Assembly: GCA_003246755.1 (NCBI GenBank) | Contig: QKDC01000161.1 | Span: 1 to 45,522 of the forward strand | Source: Gemmatimonadota bacterium | GTDB taxonomy: Bacteria; Gemmatimonadota; Gemmatimonadetes; Gemmatimonadales; GWC2-71-9 | DNA: 45,522 bases | Direction of reading: 5' to 3' | In this document: positions 37,601 to 45,090 of the stretch, piece by piece | Numbering within the stretch: position 1 is the first letter of the stretch | How the letters are laid out: each line of letters begins with the position of its first letter | The notes under the pieces: model-generated | Told to the model about the DNA's origin: nothing | The model's input: the letters and a program-made list of their open reading frames with translations, nothing else | Databases searched by the model: none | Translations under genes and position numbers: made by a program

Positions 37601-38103
37601 CTCTCCGATCCATCGGACGTCTCTTCGGTCTGTCCAGTGCCCCCGAACCACCGGCGCGGGGCCGGGCGACGCAGGACTCCCGGGGGGCACCGAGCTCCTA
37701 CATCAACGATCCACGAAACCAGATGCAGCAGCGAACGCTGATGGCGACGAATCAACTCACTGGTGCGCGACGACCGTTCAACATGAACATCAATTTTTCC
37801 ATGAACCGGCTGCGTCCGTTGGCGGGATCGGAAGATGGGCCCGTGACCAAGAGCAACATCGGGTTCAACACGAGCTTCTCGCCAACGGCTTTTTGGGGTG
37901 TGTCGTGGACCACGCAATTCAATGTCACCGAGAAGGCGTTCGAGGCACACATCATCCGACTCGAGCGTGATCTTCACGATTGGCGGGCTGGATTCAATTT
38001 CGTCAAGAATCCCAATGGGAACTTTGCGTTCTACTTTTCGGTCCATCTGGTAGATCTCCCAGATCTCAAAGTGGACTACAACCAGACATCGATCAGCCGA
38101 TAA
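34615..38103 (+). CDS. tatC-lptD: TatC-LptD fusion: Tat translocase subunit joined to LPS-assembly outer-membrane protein
   Basis: One open frame of 1162 codons. Residues 1-240 are a complete TatC: FLDHLEELRVRI at the N-terminus, six membrane spans, LTPALYEKEKK with Glu103, and the last span near 220-236. TatC binds twin-arginine signals. Residues 241-267 (RRRLRRAAATGLMVLLAGG, then LFAGEAEA) look like a signal peptide: positive start, hydrophobic core, and A-E-A before Q268. Residues 268-1162 are LptD: an OstA-like domain (about 330-470), the SSLIVARPAVLYIRDVPVAW and FQETKPGRRSGILVP blocks that mark LptD, then a long beta-barrel rich in alternating strands. There is no stop or frameshift between. 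An internal GTG at 35326 (with GGCGGGA upstream) could give a separate LptD. Usual lengths are about 250 for TatC and 780-900 for LptD, so both are whole. Confidence 0.92.
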   Translation: MKTSTGEMPFLDHLEELRVRILRSLIALVVGVGLGFWLVQRFRLVALLKTPIASYLPDGKLVVLSPTDPVMIVLKLSFIVGLVLVAPILIWQVWAFLTPALYEKEKKTLVPALGVGLVLFLLGAAGAWLFIVPKALAVLLSFQAESFAMMITYEKYFGFVLQIVLAMGISAELPLLLIILTALGVVTPEKLGRFRRVAVVLSCVAGAFLSPGADIFSMIFMTVPLLLLYEVGVAGSIVVHRRRLRRAAATGLMVLLAGGLFAGEAEAQATQPGQLPPQRQDTTRAPRQLDVASARRMGLPTAPTKTFPSPDSVMAALFDRKGFTRTRYMADTATISGVTRRLRLTGDAVTERGTTILEAESISYLEASCDLLADGDPRLFDQGMILVGGGIRYDTCVERGIVGDALTSFSEVGSDWFLRGNLGVDSSSNRIFAASSEITSCDLPVAHYHFQAKEIKWVSSSLIVARPAVLYIRDVPVAWLPFIFQETKPGRRSGILVPQFGFNDIVRPNQGYSRQITDFGYYFAISDYLDAAVRADWYAGRYFRWSARSQYRLRERFLEGSAEVSRQHESGGAVSTSVRWGHRQSFGLTTTLSMNVNFSTNTSVVANNAVDPFLSTQQLASDMNLTKRFRWGTLSLGGRRRQTLGDDQVSQQFPALALTPKPLAISQWATWSPTVRFSNDVASQAKKFLAIPRPTGGIDSVEVTPRTRNSVFNLDTPLRFGSFNWRNTVSIRDAEATSSATITTKVPNEATLDPTDSIAVTRLVAGTFSTTLNWDTGINLPLFARSTWKITPTIGITNTTSGEFAIRNERTGGAWVTQGKRFTFGLSAAPSLFAFLPGIGPIERIRHTVSPLIIWEYAPAATVPEEYANALAANTGTVAQLESPARQRISISLSQNFEAKEKRAPGDTSSTTQQRKYRLLGINTSALSYDFEQAKEEGRTGWQDPTITNTIQSDLLPGFNLSVSHSLWDGVVGTDEAKFDPFLQSVNTSFSVSGSTLRSIGRLFGLSSAPEPPARGRATQDSRGAPSSYINDPRNQMQQRTLMATNQLTGARRPFNMNINFSMNRLRPLAGSEDGPVTKSNIGFNTSFSPTAFWGVSWTTQFNVTEKAFEAHIIRLERDLHDWRAGFNFVKNPNGNFAFYFSVHLVDLPDLKVDYNQTSISR

Positions 38104-38117
38104 TGGGGGATTCTGGC

Positions 38118-39644
38118 ATGACCATCCGTCTCGATGGCCGGAGTTTGAGCATCACGGACCTCGTCCGGGTGGCGCGAGAGAAGGCCGCCGTCGAGGTCGA
38201 CCCGGCATCCCTCACGGGCCTGGCCGCGAGCCGTGAGACGATCGAGAGGGTCATGGCTGGCGACGACGCGGTGTACGGGATCAATACCGGTTTCGGAAAA
38301 CTGGCCAACGTACGCATTGGCCGTGACGACCTCGGTCAGTTGCAGCTCAACTTGATCCGAAGTCACGCTGCTGGAGTCGGGCCCCTCCTCTCGTCGGAAA
38401 TCGTCCGTGCGATGATGGTGTTGCGGGCCAACGTCCTGCTCCGACCCACGAGCGGCGTGCGCCCCGAACTGGTGAACGCTCTGGTGGCCCTCCTGAATTC
38501 CGGGGTCAACCCGGCCGTTCCCTCGCAGGGGAGTGTCGGTGCGAGCGGGGATCTCGCTCCCCTCAGCCACTTGGCACTCGTCCTCATGGGTGAAGGTGAG
38601 GTGGTTGGTCCCGACGGGACGCGTCGGCCCGCCCGGGAGCCAATGGCATCGGCCGGGCTGGCCCCGGTGCGGTTTGCCCCGAAGGAGGGGCTCGCGTTCA
38701 TCAATGGAACCCAGGCCCAAACGGCGACGCTGGCGTTGCTGGTTCATGACGCCTGGGTGCTCTGGCGCTCGGCGATCGGGGCGGCTGCCATGAGTCTGGA
38801 AGCCCTCCAAGGCACCCCGACCCCACTCGATGCACGGATTCACGAGGCCCGGCCGCACCCCGGCCAACGTAAGGCCGCCGATCTCATGCGCAGTCTGCTG
38901 ACGGCGAGCGAGATTCGGGAATCGCACCGAGAGGACGACGCCCGGGTGCAGGATGCCTATAGCCTCCGGTGCACGCCGCAGGTGCTCGGTGCGGTAGCCG
39001 ACGCGATCGAGTTCGCCGACCGAACCGCGCAGATCGAACTCAACGCTTCGACAGACAATCCCCTCGTCTTTGGGGACGAGATCCTCTCCGGCGGCAACTT
39101 TCACGGTCAACCGGTGGCCCAGGCCCTCGATATCCTCGCCATGGCGCTCACCACCCTCCAGGCGATTTCCGAACGTCGGGTCGAGCGCCTCGTCAACCCT
39201 GATCTCTCGGTCGGACTCCCGGCGTTCCTCACCAGCGACCCCGGACTCTCCTCGGGATTCATGATGGTCCAGATCACGGCGGCCGCCCTCGTGGCGGAGT
39301 CTCGCACCCTAGCCATGCCGGCGAGCATTGGCTCTATCCCGACCGATGCCAACCAGGAAGACTTTGTGCCCATGGGGATGGCGGCCGCGTACAAGGCAAC
39401 ACGGATCCTGGAGAACGCCCGCCGGGTCGTCGCCTGCGAATTCTGTTGTGCCCTCCAAGGTCTCGAGTTTCTCGCGCCCCTCGAGCCCGGAAAGGGAGTG
39501 GCCGACTTGAGGAGTCGCCTCCGGACGATGCCCGACCCGGTCCGGCCCCTGCAGGATGATCGTCCGCCCGCTGTCGATTTGGAACGAATCGCGCAGGCGT
39601 TGGCCGATGGACTGCTGGACCCCTCCCCTCCTATCACTGCTTGA
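38118..39644 (+). CDS. hutH: Histidine ammonia-lyase
   Basis: This 508-residue enzyme converts histidine to urocanate and ammonia. The MIO cofactor forms from A142-S143-G144 in GSVGASGDLAPLSH, and Tyr53 lies in VYGINTGFGKL. SHAAGVG at 82-88, with His83, fits histidine lyase rather than phenylalanine lyase; tyrosine lyase also has a His there, so a tyrosine role is not wholly excluded. Later blocks ELNASTDNPLVF and QEDFVPMGMAAA are conserved in the family. ATG 38118 is preceded by GGGGGA. No other hut genes are in the window, so it may be a solitary gene, possibly cotranscribed with tatC-lptD. Confidence 0.93.
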   Translation: MTIRLDGRSLSITDLVRVAREKAAVEVDPASLTGLAASRETIERVMAGDDAVYGINTGFGKLANVRIGRDDLGQLQLNLIRSHAAGVGPLLSSEIVRAMMVLRANVLLRPTSGVRPELVNALVALLNSGVNPAVPSQGSVGASGDLAPLSHLALVLMGEGEVVGPDGTRRPAREPMASAGLAPVRFAPKEGLAFINGTQAQTATLALLVHDAWVLWRSAIGAAAMSLEALQGTPTPLDARIHEARPHPGQRKAADLMRSLLTASEIRESHREDDARVQDAYSLRCTPQVLGAVADAIEFADRTAQIELNASTDNPLVFGDEILSGGNFHGQPVAQALDILAMALTTLQAISERRVERLVNPDLSVGLPAFLTSDPGLSSGFMMVQITAAALVAESRTLAMPASIGSIPTDANQEDFVPMGMAAAYKATRILENARRVVACEFCCALQGLEFLAPLEPGKGVADLRSRLRTMPDPVRPLQDDRPPAVDLERIAQALADGLLDPSPPITA

Positions 39645-39669
39645 TCCGGGTGAACGTGAGTCCTATCTT
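39641..39669 (+). promoter_or_regulatory. Promoter for the TPR-polyprenyl synthase-tatA operon
   Basis: TTGATC (39641-39646), a 17-base spacer, then TATCTT (39664-39669). The -35 overlaps the hutH stop codon. Transcription would start near 39676, about 42 bases before the next start codon. The -10 equals that of rpmB. Confidence 0.75.
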
Positions 39670-39717
39670 GTTGTGTTACAAGGCATTCGGCCCTTCTCCC
39701 TCAAGACGTCGAGCCGT

Positions 39718-41496
39718 ATGAACCTCGACAAGCTCAAGGAAACCGCCCGCCGCCACGAGCTGCGTGAAGAGTGGCGGAAAGCCATCGACACCTACCGGAC
39801 CGCCGCCTCAAGGCTCGACCAGGCAGGGGAGGCCCAGGATCCTTCCTTGTTCAATCGGGTCGGTGACCTGGAGTTGAAGGCGGGCAACCAGTCCGCAGCC
39901 GTCGAAGCCTACGAGCGGGCCGCTCATATTTATGCCGATCAAGGGTTTCTCAACAACGCCATCGCCTTGTGCGGCAAGATTTTACGGGTCGAACCCCGGC
40001 GCACGGAAGTCTACCTGCACCTCGCCGAGTTGCACGCGGAGAAGAACGTCATCGCCGAAGCGATCCGCAACGCGACGGAGTATTTCCGTCGGATGCAGGG
40101 GGAGGATCGCATCGATGACGGAGTCTCGACGCTCCGGAGGTACGCCGCCCGGTTTGCCGGGAGCGCTGAGTTGCGAGCCGCTGTTTCGTCGCTGCTCGGG
40201 GAGACAGCTGGGCAAGGCGAAGATTCAAGTGACGAGTACGGCGACTCGGACGAGACACCCTACCAAACCGGCGATTCTGGCCCCGAGGTTCTGACGCCGG
40301 GGCGATCCAGCGCTTCAAGCAACGGTCTCGTGTTCATCGACACCGGGATGAGCCCGGTCGTTGATGCCGGTGACACCGATATTCCCCCCGTGATGGCCCC
40401 GGAGGAGCCTGGTTCGGGTCGGATTAGTGGGTTCGAGCCGACACTCCTCGACTCCGGTCTCGAGGTCTCTGACGATTTCTCCTTGACGCTCGAATCGCCC
40501 GAACTCGAACTCCTCGAAATCGAGGGCGTCGACTCGGCATCCGAGGTGGGAAGGTCTTCAGCTGGCGAGCCGGTGTTCGAGTCAGTCGCCGACGAGTCCG
40601 GAAGGAGTCACGACATCGTCGGGGGGAGGATTGCGAAGCTGGAGGCGAGGCTGGGTGCCTTCGAGGCGGAGGCGCGTTGGCAGGAAGCCTACACCATAGC
40701 GGTGGAGCTTTCTCAACTCGAACCTGATCGTGTCTTCCGACATCAGAAGATTGTCGAGGTAGCCTACCAAACGGGGCGGAGAGATCTTCTCGTGAGCTCG
40801 TATCTGGGCCTCGCCGACGCACTGAGAGACTTGGGGGCACGGACCAACGCAGCCGTGGTTTACCAGAGAGTGCTCGAGCACGATCCCGAGAACGCCCGCG
40901 CGCTTGCGGCACTCGAGGATACTGCGCCAGGCCCGCGGCCAGTGGCTGAATCGCCCCAGGAATCGGATTTTGTCGATCTCGGTGCCCTCATCCTCGACAA
41001 CGAGCCCTCGCGTGACACCAGGATGCGAGTAGAGCAGGGGGAGCCAGTGGGGGACGAGGACCAGGATTTTCTCGCGACCTTGGCGCAATTCAAGGAAGGG
41101 TTGGCTGCCAACGTGGAGGCCACAGACTTCCAAACCCACTATGATCTCGGCATCGCATTCAAGGAGATGGGGTTACTGGATGAGGCCATCGCCCAATTCC
41201 AAAAGGCGCTCAAGGCACCTGGTGGGCATCTCCGGAGCGCGGAGGCCCTGGGAACCATCTTCTTCGAGAAGGGGCAGTTTGGGATCGCTGAAGCCGTGCT
41301 CAAGAGGGCCATTGATACCCTGGCCGATGTGGAGGGTGAGAAGATCGGACTGCTCTATTGGATCGGGCGTGCCGTTGAGGCGCAGGGACGTCCTGAACAC
41401 GCCGTTCGCTGGTATGAGCGAGCCATGGCGGTCGACATCACCTTCAGCGACGTGAACGACCGATTGCGACGCTTGTTGGAGACCACAGGCTCGTGA
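39718..41496 (+). CDS. Large TPR protein of unknown function
   Basis: The protein has 592 residues and no signal peptide. Start ATG 39718 gives NLDKLKETARRHELREEWRKAI; no good ribosome site is seen. The first 150 residues carry TPR-like helices: YRTAASRLDQAGEAQD, FNRVGDLELKAGNQSAAVEAYERA, and EVYLHLAELHAEKNVIAEAI. An acidic, low-complexity stretch (about 165-300; many Asp/Glu/Ser/Pro) follows and is probably disordered. More repeats return near 310-430 and again near 490-590, with DLGIAFKEMGLLDEAIAQFQKAL and YWIGRAVEAQGRPEHAVRWYERA. I do not recognise its function. It overlaps the polyprenyl synthase start by 4 bases, so it is made with that enzyme, TatA and a DUF4321-like protein. Confidence 0.85.
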   Translation: MNLDKLKETARRHELREEWRKAIDTYRTAASRLDQAGEAQDPSLFNRVGDLELKAGNQSAAVEAYERAAHIYADQGFLNNAIALCGKILRVEPRRTEVYLHLAELHAEKNVIAEAIRNATEYFRRMQGEDRIDDGVSTLRRYAARFAGSAELRAAVSSLLGETAGQGEDSSDEYGDSDETPYQTGDSGPEVLTPGRSSASSNGLVFIDTGMSPVVDAGDTDIPPVMAPEEPGSGRISGFEPTLLDSGLEVSDDFSLTLESPELELLEIEGVDSASEVGRSSAGEPVFESVADESGRSHDIVGGRIAKLEARLGAFEAEARWQEAYTIAVELSQLEPDRVFRHQKIVEVAYQTGRRDLLVSSYLGLADALRDLGARTNAAVVYQRVLEHDPENARALAALEDTAPGPRPVAESPQESDFVDLGALILDNEPSRDTRMRVEQGEPVGDEDQDFLATLAQFKEGLAANVEATDFQTHYDLGIAFKEMGLLDEAIAQFQKALKAPGGHLRSAEALGTIFFEKGQFGIAEAVLKRAIDTLADVEGEKIGLLYWIGRAVEAQGRPEHAVRWYERAMAVDITFSDVNDRLRRLLETTGS

Positions 41497-42482
41497 TCTC
41501 CGACACCGGAGCGGTCAGCCTCTTTCAACTGCAGGCCGGGCTGGAGGACCGGCTCGATGAGGTCCACGACCGCGTTCGCCACTTCATCGTGGCAGACGTG
41601 GAGATGATCGAGGCAGTCAATCAGCATCTCATGCAGATGCGAGGGAAGATGTTTCGTCCCACCCTGTTGCTGCTGGTGCACGCAGCGACCGACGTGAAGG
41701 ATCCACGGGTCATCGACCTTGCCGCGGTCGTCGAACTGATTCACCTCGCGACATTGGTGCACGACGACTCGGTCGATCACTCGGTGCTCCGACGAGGCAT
41801 GCCAACCATCAACTCACTGTTCAGTCATCAGGTGTCCGTGATCATGGGTGATTACCTCTATTCACGGGCAGTGATCGAACTCGTTCACCTCGCCGACCTC
41901 GATCCCCTTCGGGTCCTTGCCCGCGTGACGAACGAAATGACGATGGGAGAAATGCGGCAGTTGCTCGCGCACGACCGACTCAGGTTCACCGAGGAGGAGT
42001 ACGCATTACTGATCAGATCGAAGACCGCCTCGCTGTTGTCTGGTGCAGCGGAATGTGGGGCTCTCAACGCCGATCCCTCGATTCGCCAAGCCATGGCGTC
42101 CTTCGGGGAGTACTTGGGGATGGCCTTTCAGATTGTTGATGACCTTCTCGACTTCACCGAAGCAGAGAGCGTGACCGGGAAGCCATCAGGACTCGATCTG
42201 AGGGAGCATAAGGTGACACTACCGTTGATCCATGCGCTGCCGCGCATGTCCCCCTCGCAGCGACAGGACGTCTCGCGGTTGATGGACACGCCGGATCCCA
42301 CCGATGGCCAGATCGCCGGGGTGGTGGCGGCCGTCACCGAAGCGGGGGGACTCGACTATGCCCGGGAGCAGGCACAACGATACGCCACACGTGCAGAAGC
42401 GGAGCTCCAAGTCCTCCCTCCCTCCGACGCGCGGGAGATGCTACGAAGCAGCCTCACCTACGTCCTCGAACGGAGACACTGA
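41493..42482 (+). CDS. Trans long-chain polyprenyl diphosphate synthase
   Basis: This 329-residue enzyme adds isopentenyl units to an allylic diphosphate, giving the tail of quinones. The first Asp-rich motif is DDSVD (91-95) in LATLVHDDSVDHS, and the second is DDLLD (216-220). K-x-x-x-R in RGKMFRPTLLLL binds diphosphate. The residue five places before the first motif is Ala86, a small side chain, which in this family allows long products (C35 or longer). The start is GTG 41493, overlapping the TPR stop. Octaprenyl, nonaprenyl or heptaprenyl product cannot be decided by sequence alone. A product for menaquinone is likely in this kind of organism. Confidence 0.92.
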   Translation: MISDTGAVSLFQLQAGLEDRLDEVHDRVRHFIVADVEMIEAVNQHLMQMRGKMFRPTLLLLVHAATDVKDPRVIDLAAVVELIHLATLVHDDSVDHSVLRRGMPTINSLFSHQVSVIMGDYLYSRAVIELVHLADLDPLRVLARVTNEMTMGEMRQLLAHDRLRFTEEEYALLIRSKTASLLSGAAECGALNADPSIRQAMASFGEYLGMAFQIVDDLLDFTEAESVTGKPSGLDLREHKVTLPLIHALPRMSPSQRQDVSRLMDTPDPTDGQIAGVVAAVTEAGGLDYAREQAQRYATRAEAELQVLPPSDAREMLRSSLTYVLERRH

Positions 42483-42754
42483 TGCGTACGGGACCTCGCC
42501 GCCCCCTGTTCTACCTCGGTGTCCTGACCGGCGGGTTTTTTCTCGGTGGGTTCCTGACGGCCCTGTTGCGGCGCTTCCTGCCTGAGAGTCCGACCAAGGA
42601 TTTCTTTACGTTTGCCGTGACTCCATCCTTTGGACCTGCCACGGTGGACCTTCTGGTGGTAAACTTCACCATCGGGCCGATCGGGGTTGATGTGTCCCTG
42701 CTCGCGGTGGTGGGTGTCGTTCTTGCCTATCTCCTTGCGCGATCACTCTTCTGA
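42482..42754 (+). CDS. DUF4321-like small membrane protein
   Basis: This 90-residue protein has two membrane helices: LFYLGVLTGGFFLGGFLTALL near 9-29, and VDVSLLAVVGVVLAYLLARSL at the end. Between them a hydrophilic-amphipathic stretch contains PSFGPATVDLLVVNFTIGP. That pattern (two spans, leading G-x-x-x-G, ending in a Leu/Val helix) resembles the DUF4321 family found in several phyla; the match is by eye. ATG 42482 shares a base with the preceding stop. The role is unknown. The short gap to tatA (22 bases) suggests a shared transcript. Confidence 0.75.
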   Translation: MRTGPRRPLFYLGVLTGGFFLGGFLTALLRRFLPESPTKDFFTFAVTPSFGPATVDLLVVNFTIGPIGVDVSLLAVVGVVLAYLLARSLF

Positions 42755-42776
42755 GCTGCTGCCCACGGAGCGCCCT

Positions 42777-43028
42777 ATGTTTGGGAATCTCGGTTTCGGC
42801 GAAATCCTCGTCATCATGCTGGTTGTGCTCGTCGTGTTCGGGGCACGACGTCTTCCGGAAATCGGTGCCTCGATGGGGAAGGGGATCCGCGAGTTCAAGC
42901 GCAGCATCACCGAAGTGACCGACTCGGTCTCGGAAGTACCACCTGAGAATCGATCCCCAGGACGGCAACTCGACGGAACGCCGGAGACCACTTCAACCAC
43001 GGGCGAGCCCAAGCGGCTCTCACAGTAG
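42777..43028 (+). CDS. tatA: Sec-independent translocase subunit TatA
   Basis: This 83-residue protein begins FGNLGFGEILVIMLVVLVVFG, the short N-terminal membrane helix. The hinge is ARRLPEIGASMGKGIREFKRSITE, the amphipathic helix whose F-G-x-x-x-L/P-E-I and G-K-x-x-x-x-F-K patterns are diagnostic of TatA. A short disordered polar tail follows. TatA forms the pore through which folded proteins pass after TatC picks them. GGAG lies eight bases upstream of ATG 42777. No TatB is in the window, so a two-part TatA-TatC system is possible. A terminator follows within 30 bases. Confidence 0.95.
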   Translation: MFGNLGFGEILVIMLVVLVVFGARRLPEIGASMGKGIREFKRSITEVTDSVSEVPPENRSPGRQLDGTPETTSTTGEPKRLSQ

Positions 43029-43050
43029 AAGACACAGGCTACCAACGACG

Positions 43051-43076
43051 AGGGCGCCCAGGAGACTGGGCGCCCT
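43051..43076. terminator. Bidirectional hairpin terminator between tatA and ppiD
   Basis: AGGGCGCCCA (43051-43060) and TGGGCGCCCT (43067-43076) form a perfect 10-bp stem with a 6-base loop GGAGAC, followed by only TTT. The tatA gene and the minus-strand chaperone gene converge here. Confidence 0.8.
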
Positions 43077-43109
43077 TTCCTGTCATGGGCCCGAAGAGGA
43101 GAAGGTCGA

Positions 43110-44930
43110 CTACGGGAGCGTGGGATCGCTCGCGGCAATCTGGGCCGCGGTGCGGTAGATCAGATCCCGGTTGTCAACGATCCGGGCCGATTTGCGCAAT
43201 TCGGCGAAGTATTGCTGGAGCAATGCCTGGCGAGCGCTGCCGATCGCCTGGTCTCGGAGGGTCGCAAGCTGGGTGGTGAACACCGAACTGTCCGCCGGAA
43301 TACGATTCAGTAACTCGAGTACCCAAAAACCGTCCCCCCACTCGATCGGGCCTGCCCGTTCACCTGACGAGAGTGCCATCGCCGCACCCAGGGCCATCCC
43401 ACCGAACTCGGGTGAGGTCACCGGCGCGAAAGGCCCGATCACTCGGTATTCAAGGCCCAGAGGTTCAGCCGCGGTCGCGAGGGGTTTTCCGTCCTCGGCC
43501 TGGGTGACCATTTCCTGGGCGAGAATCCGGGCCTCGACCTTTTGCTTTTCTGCGCGGAGGCGGGCCTCGATCTGCTGGCGTGCCTGGTCGAGGGATGGAA
43601 TGCCTGCCTCACGGATGCTATCGACCCGAAAGACGTGGAAGGTCTCTCGCGTCTCGATGACCGGGCTGTGCTCTCCGACTTCAGCCTGCGTCGACCACAC
43701 CGCGGCATCGGGCAGGACGGCCGGCGGCCCGTTCTCCACCACCGGACCACTCTGGGCGATGGACAGACCGAGCGCGCTTGCCGCCGTGTCCAGGGCTGCG
43801 GGATCCAGTCGATCGGCCGCGAGCGCCTCGAGGCTGTCTGCCCGGGCATCGACTGCGCTCCTGTGATCCCCGACCAGCTCGATGGGGATCAGAATGTGGG
43901 CACCCGTGACCTGGTCTCCTGAGCGCTGGGAGATCTGGATGAGGTGATAACCGAATTGACTCAGGACCGGCTCGGAGAGGGTGCCGATCGGGAGCGAGAA
44001 GGCAGCGGAATCGAAGGCCGGGTCCATTCGTCCCCGAGTCCACTCACCCAGGTTTCCGCCATTGAAACCCGAAACCGTGTCTGCGGATTCCCGCAACGCG
44101 ACTTCCGCGAACGGGACACCGCCCTCGATCTCACTCCGGAGGGTGAGGGCGCGACGGTAGGCCGCGGCCGTATCGGACGCGTCGGGCCGTCGGTCGACCG
44201 TCACGAAACTCAGCCATGCCGTCCTCTCACGCCGCAGTTCCTCTCGCCGCGTTCGATAGAAGGATTCGATCTCCGAGGCCGTCACGGAAACCGCCTCATC
44301 GGTGAGGACCGAGAAGGGAACTTTGATGGCCCCAACGGTCAGCAACTCATTCTGGTCACGAAAGCGCTGCCAAAGTTCCGGGTCGGAGACATACACTGGT
44401 GCTGCGAGGTGCCGGGCAAGCTTCGATTGCAGAATCTGGTTCCGGTAATCCTGCTCGAGGAGGGGGATGTAGCCCTGACCGGTCGCAGATCTCAGCCACA
44501 GTTCGTACTTGGCCTGGTCGAACTGACCATCCGTTTGGAAATCGGGCGTCGTCCGGAACTCTTGGGGCGGGGACACCCTGATAACCTCGGCTATCTCCGC
44601 CGCAGACACGGAGATACCCCATTTCTTGTATTCCTGGTCCAGAATAGTCTCCTGGATGAACTGCTCCCAGACTTGGTCCCGAATTTGCGCAAGTTCAGCT
44701 AAACCAAGGGGTTCAGCGGACTGTTGCTGACGCTGCTCGGTGAAGCGGGAAACCGCTTCCTGAAAGAGCCTGGACTCGATGCTGTGCCCGTTGACCTTGC
44801 CCACGCTGGTCGTGGTCAGGAGGCCTGACCCCCCGGTGAGGCCGCTGAGGTCGAAGACGAGCCATGCAAAAAACGAGATGGCGACGATCGTGATGATCGG
44901 TTTGGCGCTGTTTCGGAATGCCTGCATCAT
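43110..44930 (-). CDS. ppiD: Periplasmic peptidyl-prolyl isomerase/chaperone PpiD-like
   Basis: This 606-residue protein is held in the inner membrane by an N-terminal helix (KPIITIVAISFFAWLVFDLSG, about 9-29). The SurA/PpiD N-terminal chaperone part follows (GKVNGHSIESRLFQEAVSRF onward) and reaches about 240. A parvulin-type isomerase domain lies at about 255-345, with GGVPFAEVALRESAD, GGNLGEWTRGRMDPAFDSAAFSLPIGTLS and FGYHLIQI. A second, degenerate domain seems to lie near 345-470. The C-terminal part matches the PpiD tail. It helps newly exported proteins at the Sec exit and is near secA in this genome. The ATG at 44930 has a second ATG directly after. Confidence 0.9.
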   Translation of the reverse strand: MMQAFRNSAKPIITIVAISFFAWLVFDLSGLTGGSGLLTTTSVGKVNGHSIESRLFQEAVSRFTEQRQQQSAEPLGLAELAQIRDQVWEQFIQETILDQEYKKWGISVSAAEIAEVIRVSPPQEFRTTPDFQTDGQFDQAKYELWLRSATGQGYIPLLEQDYRNQILQSKLARHLAAPVYVSDPELWQRFRDQNELLTVGAIKVPFSVLTDEAVSVTASEIESFYRTRREELRRERTAWLSFVTVDRRPDASDTAAAYRRALTLRSEIEGGVPFAEVALRESADTVSGFNGGNLGEWTRGRMDPAFDSAAFSLPIGTLSEPVLSQFGYHLIQISQRSGDQVTGAHILIPIELVGDHRSAVDARADSLEALAADRLDPAALDTAASALGLSIAQSGPVVENGPPAVLPDAAVWSTQAEVGEHSPVIETRETFHVFRVDSIREAGIPSLDQARQQIEARLRAEKQKVEARILAQEMVTQAEDGKPLATAAEPLGLEYRVIGPFAPVTSPEFGGMALGAAMALSSGERAGPIEWGDGFWVLELLNRIPADSSVFTTQLATLRDQAIGSARQALLQQYFAELRKSARIVDNRDLIYRTAAQIAASDPTLP

Positions 44931-44969
44931 GGCTGGGAATGCCCTAACGAAATCGTGAAAGAGGGCTGA

Positions 44970-44998
44970 AGTGTAGATGGGATAGGGAATAAGCTCAA
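44970..44998 (-). promoter_or_regulatory. Promoter for ppiD
   Basis: On the minus strand: TTGAGC (44998-44993), a 17-base spacer, TACACT (44975-44970). Transcription would begin near 44963, about 33 bases before the ppiD ATG. It is back to back with the promoter of the TPR gene; the two -35 boxes are about 23 bases apart. Confidence 0.7.
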
Positions 44999-45021
44999 GC
45001 GGGGAACCGTTTTGGCGACGT

Positions 45022-45050
45022 TTGACACCCCCGGAGCCGCGGGATAGTGT
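45022..45050 (+). promoter_or_regulatory. Promoter for the terminal TPR gene
   Basis: A perfect TTGACA (45022-45027), a 17-base spacer, then TAGTGT (45045-45050). It gives a leader of about 34 bases. Confidence 0.75.
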
Positions 45051-45090
45051 TAGCCCAGTCGCCGCAATGACTTAGACAATGGGAGTTCGT

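Noticed and set aside
34615-38103. The TatC-LptD fusion as an annotation or assembly artefact
   Set aside because: One frame is open throughout, no frameshift is needed, both halves are complete, and the joint forms a sensible signal peptide. An indel error would be unlikely to create all this, though raw reads would settle it.
43051-43076. GC-rich palindromic stem after tatA as an origin or att site
   Set aside because: Position between two converging gene ends and the short loop fit a terminator; no integrase or replication gene is near.
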